From Bacillus pseudomycoides DSM 12442 (GTDB lineage Bacteria > Bacillota > Bacilli > Bacillales > Bacillaceae_G): DNA of 48,674 nucleotides. The notes below the pieces were generated by a model. It was not told the DNA's origin and did no database searches. It worked only from the letters and a program-made list of their open reading frames with translations. Made by a program: the position numbers and the translations under genes. Positions 1 through 7,416 of the stretch are shown piece after piece (within the stretch, counting starts at the first letter, position 1; every line of letters begins with the position of its first letter). The DNA lies in the NCBI RefSeq assembly GCF_000161455.1, contig NZ_CM000745.1, forward strand, positions 14,975-63,648, written 5' to 3'.

Positions 1-26
1 ATTATATTTTCAGGTGAAAATATAAT
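1..26. repeat. Perfect 11-bp inverted repeat at the window edge
   Basis: ATTATATTTTC (1-11) and GAAAATATAAT (16-26) are exact reverse complements around the loop AGGT. No T-run follows on the + strand. It could be a terminator arm or an operator of the preceding, unseen transcription unit. A second short hairpin, GTGTGT/ACACAC, lies at 61-77. The remaining leader up to 233 shows no gene and no promoter I can defend. Confidence 0.6.
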
Positions 27-233
27 AAAAGTACTGTGGAAGAAAGTTTAATTTCATCATGTGTGTGACAAACACACTGCCCAAATAGGATTCATATCAT
101 ACATATATAACGAAACGATGTATATTTTTCGGAAAAGTGTCAAGGAATAGAAGTAAGTATATTTTAATTCAAAATAGAGGGGAGGAATATCCTACATCGT
201 TTTCATTTAGAGAAAAATGATTAGGATAAAGAT

Positions 234-413
234 ATGAAAATAAAACATGAGGTTTGCATTGTATGTGGGAATAGGAAAGATGATGGTATACATGTACACA
301 CAAGTTTTATATGTGATGCTTGTGAACGGGACATGGTAGAAACTGAAACGAATGATCCTAAATATATATACTATTTAGAACAACTGCGAAAGATCCAAAT
401 ATCATATTCATAA
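234..413 (+). CDS. gin: Anti-sigma-G factor Gin (CsfB)
   Basis: A 59-residue protein absent from longer-ORF lists. Cysteine pairs C8-x2-C11 and C27-x2-C30 form the zinc-finger signature of Gin. In Bacillus, Gin is made in the forespore and mother cell and binds sigma-G (and sigma-E) to prevent activity at the wrong time or place. The body after the second pair (residues 31-59) is the short acidic-then-helical tail expected of the family. The ATG at 234 has only a weak purine-rich stretch upstream (AGGATAAAG). An intrinsic terminator follows at once, so the gene is probably monocistronic. In B. subtilis csfB precedes xpaC-yaaN-yaaO; here the decarboxylase follows directly, which supports the assignment by position. 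Confidence 0.88.
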   Translation: MKIKHEVCIVCGNRKDDGIHVHTSFICDACERDMVETETNDPKYIYYLEQLRKIQISYS

Positions 414-441
414 ATAGGCGCACATGCCTATTATTTTTTTT
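413..441 (+). terminator. Intrinsic terminator of gin
   Basis: AATAGGC (413-419) pairs exactly with GCCTATT (426-432) around a six-base loop, followed by ATTTTTTTT. Confidence 0.85.
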
Positions 442-456
442 GTCCTAATATCTCTG

Positions 457-462
457 TATAAT
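457..462 (+). promoter_or_regulatory. Probable -10 box for the decarboxylase-tmk operon
   Basis: A consensus TATAAT lies 34 bases before the chosen decarboxylase start. No good -35 is visible; the matching position is the terminator T-run. Assignment as a sigma-A promoter is therefore tentative. Confidence 0.35.
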
Positions 463-495
463 AGATAGAGAATGAAAAGTAAGGAAGAGATAAAC

Positions 496-1914
496 ATGAA
501 TCAAAATCGAATACCATTATATGAGACGTTACTCCAGTTTAAAAATAAAAAGCCTTTATCTTTACATGTTCCAGGACATAAAAATGGTTTGAATTTTCCG
601 GAGCAGGCACAAGCAGGTTTTAGTGATGTGCTTTCTATTGATGTAACGGAATTAACAGGATTAGATGATTTGCATAGTCCGTTTGAATGTATAGATGAAG
701 CACAGCAATTATTGGCTGATGTATATAATGTAAAAAAGAGTTATTTTTTAATTAATGGTTCTACAGTTGGAAATTTGGCAATGATTTTATCATGCTGCAA
801 GGAGCATGATATTGTTCTTGTACAAAGAAATTGCCACAAGTCTATTATTAATGGCTTGAAGTTAGCTGGAGCGAATCCAGTATTTTTAGAGCCTTGGATT
901 GATGAATTGTATGGCATACCAGTTGGAGTTGAGCATGAGGTCATTAAGGGAGCTATTGAACGATATCCAGAAGCAAAGGCATTGATTTTAACACATCCCA
1001 ATTATTATGGTATGGGAGTTGACCTAAAGAAAAGTATTATGTGCGCACACGCACATAAAATTCCTGTTTTAGTAGATGAGGCACATGGAGCTCATTTTTG
1101 TATAGGAGAGCCATTTCCTAAGTCAGCATTAGAATACGGTGCTGATATAGTTGTACACTCAGCGCATAAAACATTACCCGCTATGACTATGGGGTCTTAT
1201 TTACATATCAATAGTAATTTAGTGCATGAAGAAAAAGTTTCTTCTTATTTAAATATGTTACAATCTAGCAGTCCGTCTTATCCGATTATGGCTTCATTAG
1301 ATGTGGCTCGCTTTACATTAGCAAATATGAAGGAGAAGGGCTGTCATAAAATCGTGGAGTTTGTGAGGCGATTTAGGGAGGAATTGCAGGGTATTCCACA
1401 AATTGCTGTTTTACAGTATCCTTTGCAGGATGAGTTAAAAGTTACGGTACAAACACGCTGTGAGCTGTCTGGATATGAATTACAATCTATATTTGAAAAG
1501 ATAGGTATATACGCAGAAATGGCAGATCCATATAATGTTCTATTTATTTTACCATTACAAGTGAATGAGCAGTATATGAAGGCCATAGAAGTAATACGGT
1601 CAGCATTACGTAATTATACGGTAACAGACAAGATACCATCTATTCGGTATACTTACAGAGAGGGATTCTCTTCTTTACCATTTACTTATAAGCAATTAGG
1701 AAAGTATAAGAAAAAAATTGTACCTTTACAAGAAGCTGCGGGGATGATTGCAGCGGATATGGTTATTCCGTATCCACCGGGTATTCCATTACTGATGTAT
1801 GGAGAAGAAATTACGACAGAACACATCGAACAAATTTCTTATTTAGAAGAAACGGGTGCTCGTTTTCAAGGGAATGTAAAATATATGAATGTGTATGATA
1901 TAGGAAGAAAGTAG
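496..1914 (+). CDS. yaaO: Orn/Lys/Arg decarboxylase family protein (YaaO-like)
   Basis: A PLP-dependent aspartate-aminotransferase-fold decarboxylase of 472 residues, well short of the roughly 700-residue inducible enterobacterial enzymes, so it is the compact Gram-positive form. The PLP lysine lies in SAHKTLPAMT (K225). DEAHGAH (194-200) supplies the cofactor-binding aspartate, and the N-terminal LHVPGHKNG is the usual family signature. The substrate (lysine, arginine or ornithine) cannot be read from sequence; it would yield a polyamine or its precursor. An upstream ATG at 472 is in frame, but AAGGAAGAGA (481-490) is placed for the ATG at 496. The tmk start lies 8 bases downstream, indicating an operon. 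Confidence 0.9.
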   Translation: MNQNRIPLYETLLQFKNKKPLSLHVPGHKNGLNFPEQAQAGFSDVLSIDVTELTGLDDLHSPFECIDEAQQLLADVYNVKKSYFLINGSTVGNLAMILSCCKEHDIVLVQRNCHKSIINGLKLAGANPVFLEPWIDELYGIPVGVEHEVIKGAIERYPEAKALILTHPNYYGMGVDLKKSIMCAHAHKIPVLVDEAHGAHFCIGEPFPKSALEYGADIVVHSAHKTLPAMTMGSYLHINSNLVHEEKVSSYLNMLQSSSPSYPIMASLDVARFTLANMKEKGCHKIVEFVRRFREELQGIPQIAVLQYPLQDELKVTVQTRCELSGYELQSIFEKIGIYAEMADPYNVLFILPLQVNEQYMKAIEVIRSALRNYTVTDKIPSIRYTYREGFSSLPFTYKQLGKYKKKIVPLQEAAGMIAADMVIPYPPGIPLLMYGEEITTEHIEQISYLEETGARFQGNVKYMNVYDIGRK

Positions 1915-1922
1915 GTTTTAGG

Positions 1923-2549
1923 ATGAAGGGATTATTTGTAACAATTGAAGGACCAGAGGGTTCAGGTAAATCGACATTAATTACAAAGTTATTACCGTAC
2001 TTTGAAAAGAAAGAACAAAAAGTCATAGCAACGCGAGAACCAGGTGGTATAGCGATTTCAGAAGAGATCCGAGCAATCTTACATAACCAAGAGTATACGA
2101 TGATGGAAGCACGTACGGAGGCATTATTATATGCTGCAGCACGCAGACAACATTTAGTAGAAAAAGTTATGCCAGCTTTGGAGAAAAACTATCTTGTGTT
2201 ATGTGATCGCTTTATTGACAGCTCTCTTGCTTATCAAGGTTATGCAAGAGGTCTAGGGATTGATAAGGTATTTGAAATTAATCGGTTTGCGACTGAAGAT
2301 TGTATGCCTAATTTGACAATCTATCTAGATATTGAACCTGAAGCAGGCTTAGCTCGCATCGAAAAGGATGCTAATCGTGAAGTGAATCGTTTAGATATGG
2401 AAAGTATTGAATTCCATAAGTGTGTACGTGATGGTTATTTACAGGTTGTAGATCGCTTCTTAGATCGCATAGTCGTTGTGAACGCAGATCAGCCAATAGA
2501 AAAGATTGTGGAAGAAGTTATTCAGCTTATAGAAGATAAATTGTTATAA
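1923..2549 (+). CDS. tmk: Thymidylate kinase
   Basis: Phosphorylates dTMP to dTDP for DNA synthesis. The 208-residue length is typical. The P-loop GPEGSGKST is at residues 10-18, followed by the substrate-binding REPGG motif and CDRFIDSSLAYQG, the DR(Y/F) motif of the family. It sits directly behind the decarboxylase and 35 bases before holB, so it is probably co-transcribed with both. In B. subtilis yaaQ (darA) and yaaR lie between tmk and holB; neither is present here. Confidence 0.97.
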   Translation: MKGLFVTIEGPEGSGKSTLITKLLPYFEKKEQKVIATREPGGIAISEEIRAILHNQEYTMMEARTEALLYAAARRQHLVEKVMPALEKNYLVLCDRFIDSSLAYQGYARGLGIDKVFEINRFATEDCMPNLTIYLDIEPEAGLARIEKDANREVNRLDMESIEFHKCVRDGYLQVVDRFLDRIVVVNADQPIEKIVEEVIQLIEDKLL

Positions 2550-2584
2550 TAGAAGGAAAGTATAAAACAAGTGAGGTATGCATT

Positions 2585-3568
2585 ATGACGAGGACGTGGG
2601 AGCAGCTTTCTGCTATACAGCCCATTGGTGTAAAGATGTTGATGAATAGTATTGCAAAAGGGCGTATATCCCACGCTTATTTGTTAGAAGGTGCAAAAGG
2701 AACTGGAAAATATGAAACGGCAATTCAAATGGCAAAGAGTTTTCTTTGTAAACAAAGAAACGGTGTGGAGCCGTGTCATACATGTACGAATTGCCGCCGG
2801 ATTGATTCGGGTAACCATCCTAATTTACATATTGTAAGGCCAGATGGGTTATCTATTAAAAAACAACAAATTCATGATTTACAGGAAGAGTTTTCAAAAA
2901 CGGGTTTAGAGGCAAATAAAAAGGTATATATTATTGAGCATGCAGATCGAATGACAGCAAATGCTGCTAATACCTTATTAAAATTTTTAGAAGAACCAAG
3001 CAGCAATACAACAGCTATTTTACTTACTGAACAAAGTCATCAAATTTTAAATACTATTTTATCTCGTTGCCAAGTTGTGACATTTAGACCTTTGTCTACA
3101 GAATCTTTAATTGAGAGACTGCAGGGGGATGGAATTGCAGTTTCTTTATCTACCCTTGCTGCACAGCTTACGAATAGTTTTGAGGAAGCGTTATTACTGT
3201 GTAATGATGAATGGTTTGCACAAGCACGAGCTTTAGTGATAAAATTATGTGAAGCGCTCGAAAAAGATACAACCTCTCTTTTTTTTGTACAAGAAAAGTG
3301 GGGGAAACACTTTGGAGAGAAGGAACAATTACAACAAGGTTTAGATATTTTACTCCTTATTTATAGGGATTTATTATATGTTCAATTAGGAGAGGAAGAT
3401 CGTCTTGTCTTTCAAGATCAAAAGGAGATGTTTCATTCTTTCTCTTACGCTCAGAAGCGCATTGTATCAGCTCTTTTTAATATATTAGAAGCAAAAAATA
3501 GAATCAACGCTAATGTAAATGCGCAGCTTGTGTTCGAACAGTTAGTGTTGCGGTTGCAGGAGGGATGA
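2585..3568 (+). CDS. holB: DNA polymerase III subunit delta prime
   Basis: Clamp-loader subunit that helps place the sliding clamp at replication forks. AAA+ fold with a P-loop GAKGTGK (36-42), four zinc-binding cysteines (C55, C64, C67, C70) and the clamp-loader SRC motif (160-162). The Walker B position reads IIEHADRM, degenerate as in delta prime. The 327-residue length is usual. The last codons overlap the longest open frame of the next gene and carry its ribosome binding site, so the two are translationally linked. Confidence 0.95.
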   Translation: MTRTWEQLSAIQPIGVKMLMNSIAKGRISHAYLLEGAKGTGKYETAIQMAKSFLCKQRNGVEPCHTCTNCRRIDSGNHPNLHIVRPDGLSIKKQQIHDLQEEFSKTGLEANKKVYIIEHADRMTANAANTLLKFLEEPSSNTTAILLTEQSHQILNTILSRCQVVTFRPLSTESLIERLQGDGIAVSLSTLAAQLTNSFEEALLLCNDEWFAQARALVIKLCEALEKDTTSLFFVQEKWGKHFGEKEQLQQGLDILLLIYRDLLYVQLGEEDRLVFQDQKEMFHSFSYAQKRIVSALFNILEAKNRINANVNAQLVFEQLVLRLQEG

Positions 3569-3573
3569 CCGTT

Positions 3574-4401
3574 TTGTATGATGTAGTAGGTGTTCGCTTT
3601 AAGAAGGCCGGAAAAGTGTATTACTTTGACCCGAATCAATTCGATATCTCGGAAAATGAATTTGTGATCGTGGAAACTGTACGAGGTATTGAATATGGGA
3701 AAGTAGTTATTACAAAAAAGCAAGTTGATGAAAATGATGTGGTACTACCGCTAAAGAAAGTCATTCGCATTGCAAATGAAAATGATCGGACAATTGTTGA
3801 AGAGAACAAACATGCTGCAAAAGAAGCATATCAAGTTTGTCAACAAAAGGTAGGGGAACATAAACTTGATATGAAGCTTGTAGACGTAGAATATACGTTT
3901 GATCGTAATAAGATTATTTTCTATTTTACAGCGGATGGTCGTATTGACTTTCGTGAACTTGTAAAAGACTTAGCTGCAATTTTTCGGACAAGAATTGAGC
4001 TAAGACAAATTGGTGTTCGCGATGAAGCAAAAATGCTTGGTGGTATTGGTCCATGCGGCCGTATGCTTTGTTGTTCTACATTTTTAGGTGATTTTGAACC
4101 TGTATCCATTAAAATGGCAAAGGATCAAAATTTATCATTAAATCCTGCGAAAATTTCTGGCTTATGTGGCCGATTAATGTGTTGCTTAAAATATGAGAAT
4201 GACGAGTATGAAGCGGCAAAAGAGCAACTTCCTGATTTAGATCAACGTATACAAACACCGCATGGTCTTGGACGCGTTATCGGATTAAATATTTTAGAAA
4301 GATTAATTCAAGTGGAATTAGTAGACAAGGAACGGATAGTAGAATATACGTTAGATGAATTAATTAATGAAGGGGTCGTTTCGAGTCAAACCACAGATTA
4401 A
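3574..4401 (+). CDS. ricT: RicT (YaaT), PSP1-domain Fe-S protein of the Ric/Y-complex
   Basis: RicT works with RicA (YmcA) and RicF (YlbF) in the cytoplasm. In B. subtilis this complex carries Fe-S clusters, modulates RNase Y-dependent mRNA processing and supports sporulation, biofilm and competence. The PSP1 domain holds conserved cysteines at 161, 166, 167, 198, 203 and 204 in two CGR-x2-CC motifs. An in-frame ATG at 3565 abuts AGGAGGG (3558-3564) and cannot use it. The TTG at 3574 is 9 bases away and gives MYDVVGVRF, matching the B. subtilis N-terminus as I recall it. The product is 275 residues. yabA follows after 14 bases. Confidence 0.94.
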   Translation: MYDVVGVRFKKAGKVYYFDPNQFDISENEFVIVETVRGIEYGKVVITKKQVDENDVVLPLKKVIRIANENDRTIVEENKHAAKEAYQVCQQKVGEHKLDMKLVDVEYTFDRNKIIFYFTADGRIDFRELVKDLAAIFRTRIELRQIGVRDEAKMLGGIGPCGRMLCCSTFLGDFEPVSIKMAKDQNLSLNPAKISGLCGRLMCCLKYENDEYEAAKEQLPDLDQRIQTPHGLGRVIGLNILERLIQVELVDKERIVEYTLDELINEGVVSSQTTD

Positions 4402-4415
4402 TGAGGTGGGTGCTT

Positions 4416-4766
4416 GTGGAGAAAAAGGATATTTTTGCAGCGGTTTCCAGTATGGAAGAGCAAATTGGACATTTATATAAGCAGTTGGGAGAATTAAAGC
4501 AACATCTTGCAGAGTTACTTGAAGAAAACCAACATATTAAAATGGAAAATGAAAATTTGCGACGTCGTTTTGAAGAAATACAGAATAAGGAAAAACAAAA
4601 AACTCAAAAACGAAAAGAAATGAAGCCTAAAACGGATATTGGTGAAGGCTACGATAACCTAGCACGCCTATATCAAGAAGGTTTCCATATCTGTAATTTA
4701 CATTATGGAAGTGTACGTAAAGAAGGGGATTGTTTATTCTGTCTGTCATTTTTAAATAAAAAATGA
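4416..4766 (+). CDS. yabA: Replication initiation control protein YabA
   Basis: YabA binds DnaA and the DnaN clamp and restrains re-initiation of replication. The 116-residue protein has an N-terminal coiled coil (about residues 5-65) that tetramerises, a lysine-rich linker, and a C-terminal zinc motif H91-x-C93...C106-x2-C109 (HICNLHYG, CLFC). An in-frame ATG at 4401 would add five residues, but GAGGTGG (4404-4410) is correctly placed for the GTG at 4416. A strong terminator follows, closing the decarboxylase-to-yabA cluster. Confidence 0.95.
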   Translation: MEKKDIFAAVSSMEEQIGHLYKQLGELKQHLAELLEENQHIKMENENLRRRFEEIQNKEKQKTQKRKEMKPKTDIGEGYDNLARLYQEGFHICNLHYGSVRKEGDCLFCLSFLNKK

Positions 4767-4802
4767 AATTACCTTTCCAATATATTGGAAAGGTAATTTT
4801 TT
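4766..4802 (+). terminator. Intrinsic terminator after yabA
   Basis: A long, almost perfect palindrome (AAATTACCTTTCCAA and its complement around TATA) ends in a T-run. The symmetric A/T flanks mean it could also act on the other strand. Confidence 0.92.
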
Positions 4803-4886
4803 ATACATGAGAGTAAAGATAAGATGAAATAGGTCTTAGTTTTACGTTCAAATAGGGTAGGTTAAGTATAAGAAAGGAAATCGTAT

Positions 4887-5627
4887 ATGCACTTATATGA
4901 AGATGAACGTTTAGATTATTTACTAGCGGAAGAAATGAAAATTATTCAAAGTCCATCTGTGTTTAATTTTTCTTTAGACGCAGTGTTACTTGCGAATTTT
5001 GCATGGGTTCCGATTCAAAAGGGAAATTTGCTTGATTTATGTACAGGAAATGCTGTTATTCCGCTTTTGTTAAGCACGAGAACGAAAGGGAATATTACAG
5101 GGGTAGAAATTCAAGAACGCTTGTATGATATGGGAGTAAGAAGCATCCAGTATAACAAGTTAGAAGAAAGAATCCAGTTAATTCATGGAGACTTAAAGGA
5201 TATGCCAGAGCAGCTTGGGCGTCATCAATACGATGTTGTAACATGTAATCCGCCGTATTTTCAAACGCCAAAGGCATCTGAGAAAAACATTAACGAGCAT
5301 TTAGCTATAGCTCGTCATGAAATTATGTGTACATTAGAGGATGTCGTATATGCTAGTAGTCAGCTTGTAAAGCAAGGTGGTAAGGTAGCATTTGTTCATC
5401 GTCCAGGTCGATTACTTGATATTGTAACACTAATGAGAAAGTATAAGATTGAACCAAAACGTGTGCAGTTTGTATATCCAAAGGCGGGTAAAGAAGCAAA
5501 TACGCTACTAATAGAAGGAATTAAAGATGGAAATGCAGATTTGAAAATTTTGCCACCCCTTTTTGTATATGAGGAAAATAATGAGTATACAAAGGAGCTT
5601 CGTTCAATCTTATATGGAGAAGAATAA
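4887..5627 (+). CDS. yabB: tRNA1(Val) adenine(37)-N6-methyltransferase family protein (YabB)
   Basis: A SAM-dependent methyltransferase of 246 residues. Motif I reads DLCTGNAVIPL (50-60), and the catalytic NPPY is at 121-124, the signature of N6-adenine methylation. The closest characterised relative is E. coli TrmN6 (YfiC), which modifies A37 of tRNA1(Val); activity in Bacillus is inferred by family. AGAAAGGAAA precedes the ATG. The 3' end overlaps yazA by 14 bases, and both belong to the yabB-yazA-rsmI unit. Confidence 0.9.
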   Translation: MHLYEDERLDYLLAEEMKIIQSPSVFNFSLDAVLLANFAWVPIQKGNLLDLCTGNAVIPLLLSTRTKGNITGVEIQERLYDMGVRSIQYNKLEERIQLIHGDLKDMPEQLGRHQYDVVTCNPPYFQTPKASEKNINEHLAIARHEIMCTLEDVVYASSQLVKQGGKVAFVHRPGRLLDIVTLMRKYKIEPKRVQFVYPKAGKEANTLLIEGIKDGNADLKILPPLFVYEENNEYTKELRSILYGEE

Positions 5628-5904
5628 ACATTATTTTTATGTAGTAGAATGTTCAGATAGGAGTTATTATGCAGGGTATACAAATAATTTAGAGAAACGA
5701 ATTCAAACTCATAATAGTGGGAAGGGAGCACGTTATACTCGTGCTAGGCTTCCTGTTGTTTTAAAATACGTAGAGGTTCATGGAGATAAAACGACAGCGA
5801 TGCAAGCTGAATATCATTTTAAACAGTTAAAGCGAAAAGAAAAAGAAGAATATATGCAAAAAGGAGAACGCTATGTGGCAGCAAAAAAGTTTTCAAGCAA
5901 ATGA
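5614..5904 (+). CDS. yazA: GIY-YIG domain protein (UPF0213, YazA)
   Basis: A 96-residue stand-alone GIY-YIG nuclease-fold domain. The signature appears as FYVVECSDRSYYAGYT, with the conserved Arg in LEKRI and the family QAEYHFKQLKR segment. The biological role of this short bacterial branch is not established; a nucleic-acid nick or repair activity is only inferred. The open frame extends back to 5563 inside yabB, but the ATG at 5614 begins the conserved domain. The nearest purine-rich site, AAAGGAG (5591-5597), is rather distant at 16 bases, so translational coupling to yabB is likely. The 3' end overlaps rsmI by 32 bases. Confidence 0.88.
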   Translation: MEKNKHYFYVVECSDRSYYAGYTNNLEKRIQTHNSGKGARYTRARLPVVLKYVEVHGDKTTAMQAEYHFKQLKRKEKEEYMQKGERYVAAKKFSSK

Positions 5905-6748
5905 AAAGGGAGCCTTATATTTAGTTCCAACGCCGATTGGTAATTTAGAAGATATGACGTTTCGTTCGATTCGGATATTGAAAGAGGCTGATATCATTGC
6001 TGCTGAAGATACGCGGCAGACGAAAAAGCTTTGTAACTATTTTGAAATTGAAACACCAGTTATGAGTTATCATGAGCATAATAAGGAAGTAAGTGGACAG
6101 AAAATTTTAGATAAGCTAGAAGATGGAAAAACAGTAGCTCTTGTAAGTGATGCAGGTATGCCTTGTATTTCTGATCCAGGCTACGACATTGTTGTAGAAG
6201 CTGTAGAGAAACAATATCATGTTATTCCACTTCCAGGGGCAAATGCTGCTCTTACAGCGCTAATTGCATCAGGGTTAGAAACGAGACATTTTTATTTTTA
6301 CGGATTTTTGCACAGAAATAAAAAAGAACGTAAGGCGGAATTAGAAAAGCTTCGTTATGTTCCAACTACGATGATGTTCTATGAAGCGCCGCATCGGTTA
6401 GATGATACATTAATTTCTATGAAAGAAGTACTTGGAAATAGAGAAATTGTATTGTGCCGAGAACTAACGAAAAAATTTGAAGAATTTATTCGTGGTTCGG
6501 TAGAAGAAGCGATTGAATGGACAAAGCAAAATGAGGTTCGTGGTGAATTTTGTATATTAGTATCCGGGTCAAAGGAGGAAGCTGCTCCAGAGGAACAGTG
6601 GTGGGAAGCTATATCAGTATACGATCATATCGAACATTACATAAACGAGCAAGGAATGTCTTCAAAGGATGCAATTAAAAAGGCGGCCAAAGATCGAGAT
6701 TTGTCGAAACGAGACGTCTATCAAATCTATCATGTTGATAAAAAATAA
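5873..6748 (+). CDS. rsmI: 16S rRNA 2'-O-ribose C1402 methyltransferase RsmI
   Basis: Methylates the ribose of C1402 in the 16S decoding centre, together with RsmH, tuning initiation fidelity. The 291-residue protein has the tetrapyrrole-methylase fold: LVPTPIGNLEDMT near the N-terminus, the EDTR motif, and the SAM-site stretch VSDAGMPCISDPG. AAAGGAG precedes the ATG at 5873, which lies inside yazA; the 32-base overlap makes the genes translationally coupled. A bidirectional terminator shared with abrB follows. Confidence 0.95.
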   Translation: MWQQKSFQANEKGALYLVPTPIGNLEDMTFRSIRILKEADIIAAEDTRQTKKLCNYFEIETPVMSYHEHNKEVSGQKILDKLEDGKTVALVSDAGMPCISDPGYDIVVEAVEKQYHVIPLPGANAALTALIASGLETRHFYFYGFLHRNKKERKAELEKLRYVPTTMMFYEAPHRLDDTLISMKEVLGNREIVLCRELTKKFEEFIRGSVEEAIEWTKQNEVRGEFCILVSGSKEEAAPEEQWWEAISVYDHIEHYINEQGMSSKDAIKKAAKDRDLSKRDVYQIYHVDKK

Positions 6749-6775
6749 GCTTCTCATAATTGAGAAGCTTATTTT
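6742..6775. terminator. Bidirectional terminator between convergent rsmI and abrB
   Basis: AATAAGCTTCTCA and TGAGAAGCTTATT pair around TAAT. The hairpin is followed by T on the + strand and, read backwards, also by T. It overlaps the rsmI stop codon and the last codons of abrB. Confidence 0.9.
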
Positions 6776-7053
6776 ACTGCTTGAATATATTGTTGAAGTT
6801 CGTTTAAGATCTGTTCAGCGCCTTCTTTGCTTAAGATAATTTTACCTTCAGCTAAAGAAAGGTTACCATCAGACACTTCACCAGTTACTTGGCAAGTCAT
6901 GTTAGGCTTATATTTTTTTAGGATGATTTTTTCGTCATCAACGTAAATTTCAAGAGCATCCTTTTCAGCAATACCTAATGTACGACGTAATTCAATCGGA
7001 ATTACAACACGGCCTAATTCATCAACTTTACGAACGATACCAGTAGATTTCAT
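6769..7053 (-). CDS. abrB: Transition-state regulator AbrB
   Basis: A DNA-binding global repressor of post-exponential genes; its own repression by Spo0A~P releases sporulation and stationary-phase functions. The 94-residue length is exact for the family. The swapped-hairpin N-terminal domain reads MKSTGIVRKVDELGRVVIP, and the C-terminal half is the multimerisation part. The open frame extends upstream to 7119, but GAGGAGG (complement of 7061-7069) directs the start at 7053. It is the only minus-strand gene in the window. Its promoter carries two Spo0A boxes. Confidence 0.97.
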   Translation of the reverse strand: MKSTGIVRKVDELGRVVIPIELRRTLGIAEKDALEIYVDDEKIILKKYKPNMTCQVTGEVSDGNLSLAEGKIILSKEGAEQILNELQQYIQAVK

Positions 7054-7101
7054 ATTCGTTATCCTCCTCATATTCTGTAAGTTTGCGAGTCTATATTTTA
7101 A

Positions 7102-7118
7102 TTCGTCATTTTTCGACA
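7102..7118 (-). promoter_or_regulatory. Two Spo0A boxes downstream of the abrB transcription start
   Basis: On the minus strand, TGTCGAA (7112-7118) and TGACGAA (7102-7108) both fit the 0A-box consensus TGNCGAA and lie 10 bases apart. They fall about +11 to +27 from the predicted start, the arrangement through which Spo0A~P represses abrB in B. subtilis. Confidence 0.85.
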
Positions 7119-7135
7119 AAATACCCTATGAACAT

Positions 7136-7164
7136 ATGATACCAATCATTTACATTTCCGTCAA
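7136..7164 (-). promoter_or_regulatory. Sigma-A promoter of abrB
   Basis: On the minus strand, TTGACG (7159-7164), a 17-base spacer and TATCAT (7136-7141). The predicted start is near 7129, just upstream of the two Spo0A boxes. Confidence 0.8.
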
Positions 7165-7416
7165 TTCATAAATTTTATATTTTATGAAAGAATTGTAGAT
7201 TTTTATACTTCTTATATATAATAGAAAATGAAAGAATTACACAAGTATTTTACTGTATTTTTAAATTTTATCAATATTTCAGATAAATTACTGTATATTT
7301 TTTTTGAATATGAGTAATAGATGATAAAGATAATCGAGCATTAATTCGTTTTTATGCGTCAGTTTTTGATATACTGTTTATAAATACATATGAGGTCATT
7401 TGGGAGGTTCAAAACA

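Larger units (their letters stand above)
7054..7416. other. Divergent abrB-metS intergenic region (363 bases)
   Basis: Holds the abrB leader, Spo0A boxes and promoter (7102-7164), then about 200 very AT-rich bases. TATACT at 7370-7375 is a possible metS -10 box, without a clear -35. I looked for a T-box leader before metS (specifier stem, GGTGGNACC antiterminator, terminator) and found none. No reading frame of note. Confidence 0.6.

Noticed and set aside
7165..7416. T-box or other riboswitch before metS
   Set aside because: No specifier loop, GGTGGNACC box or leader terminator is present; the region is simple AT-rich sequence.
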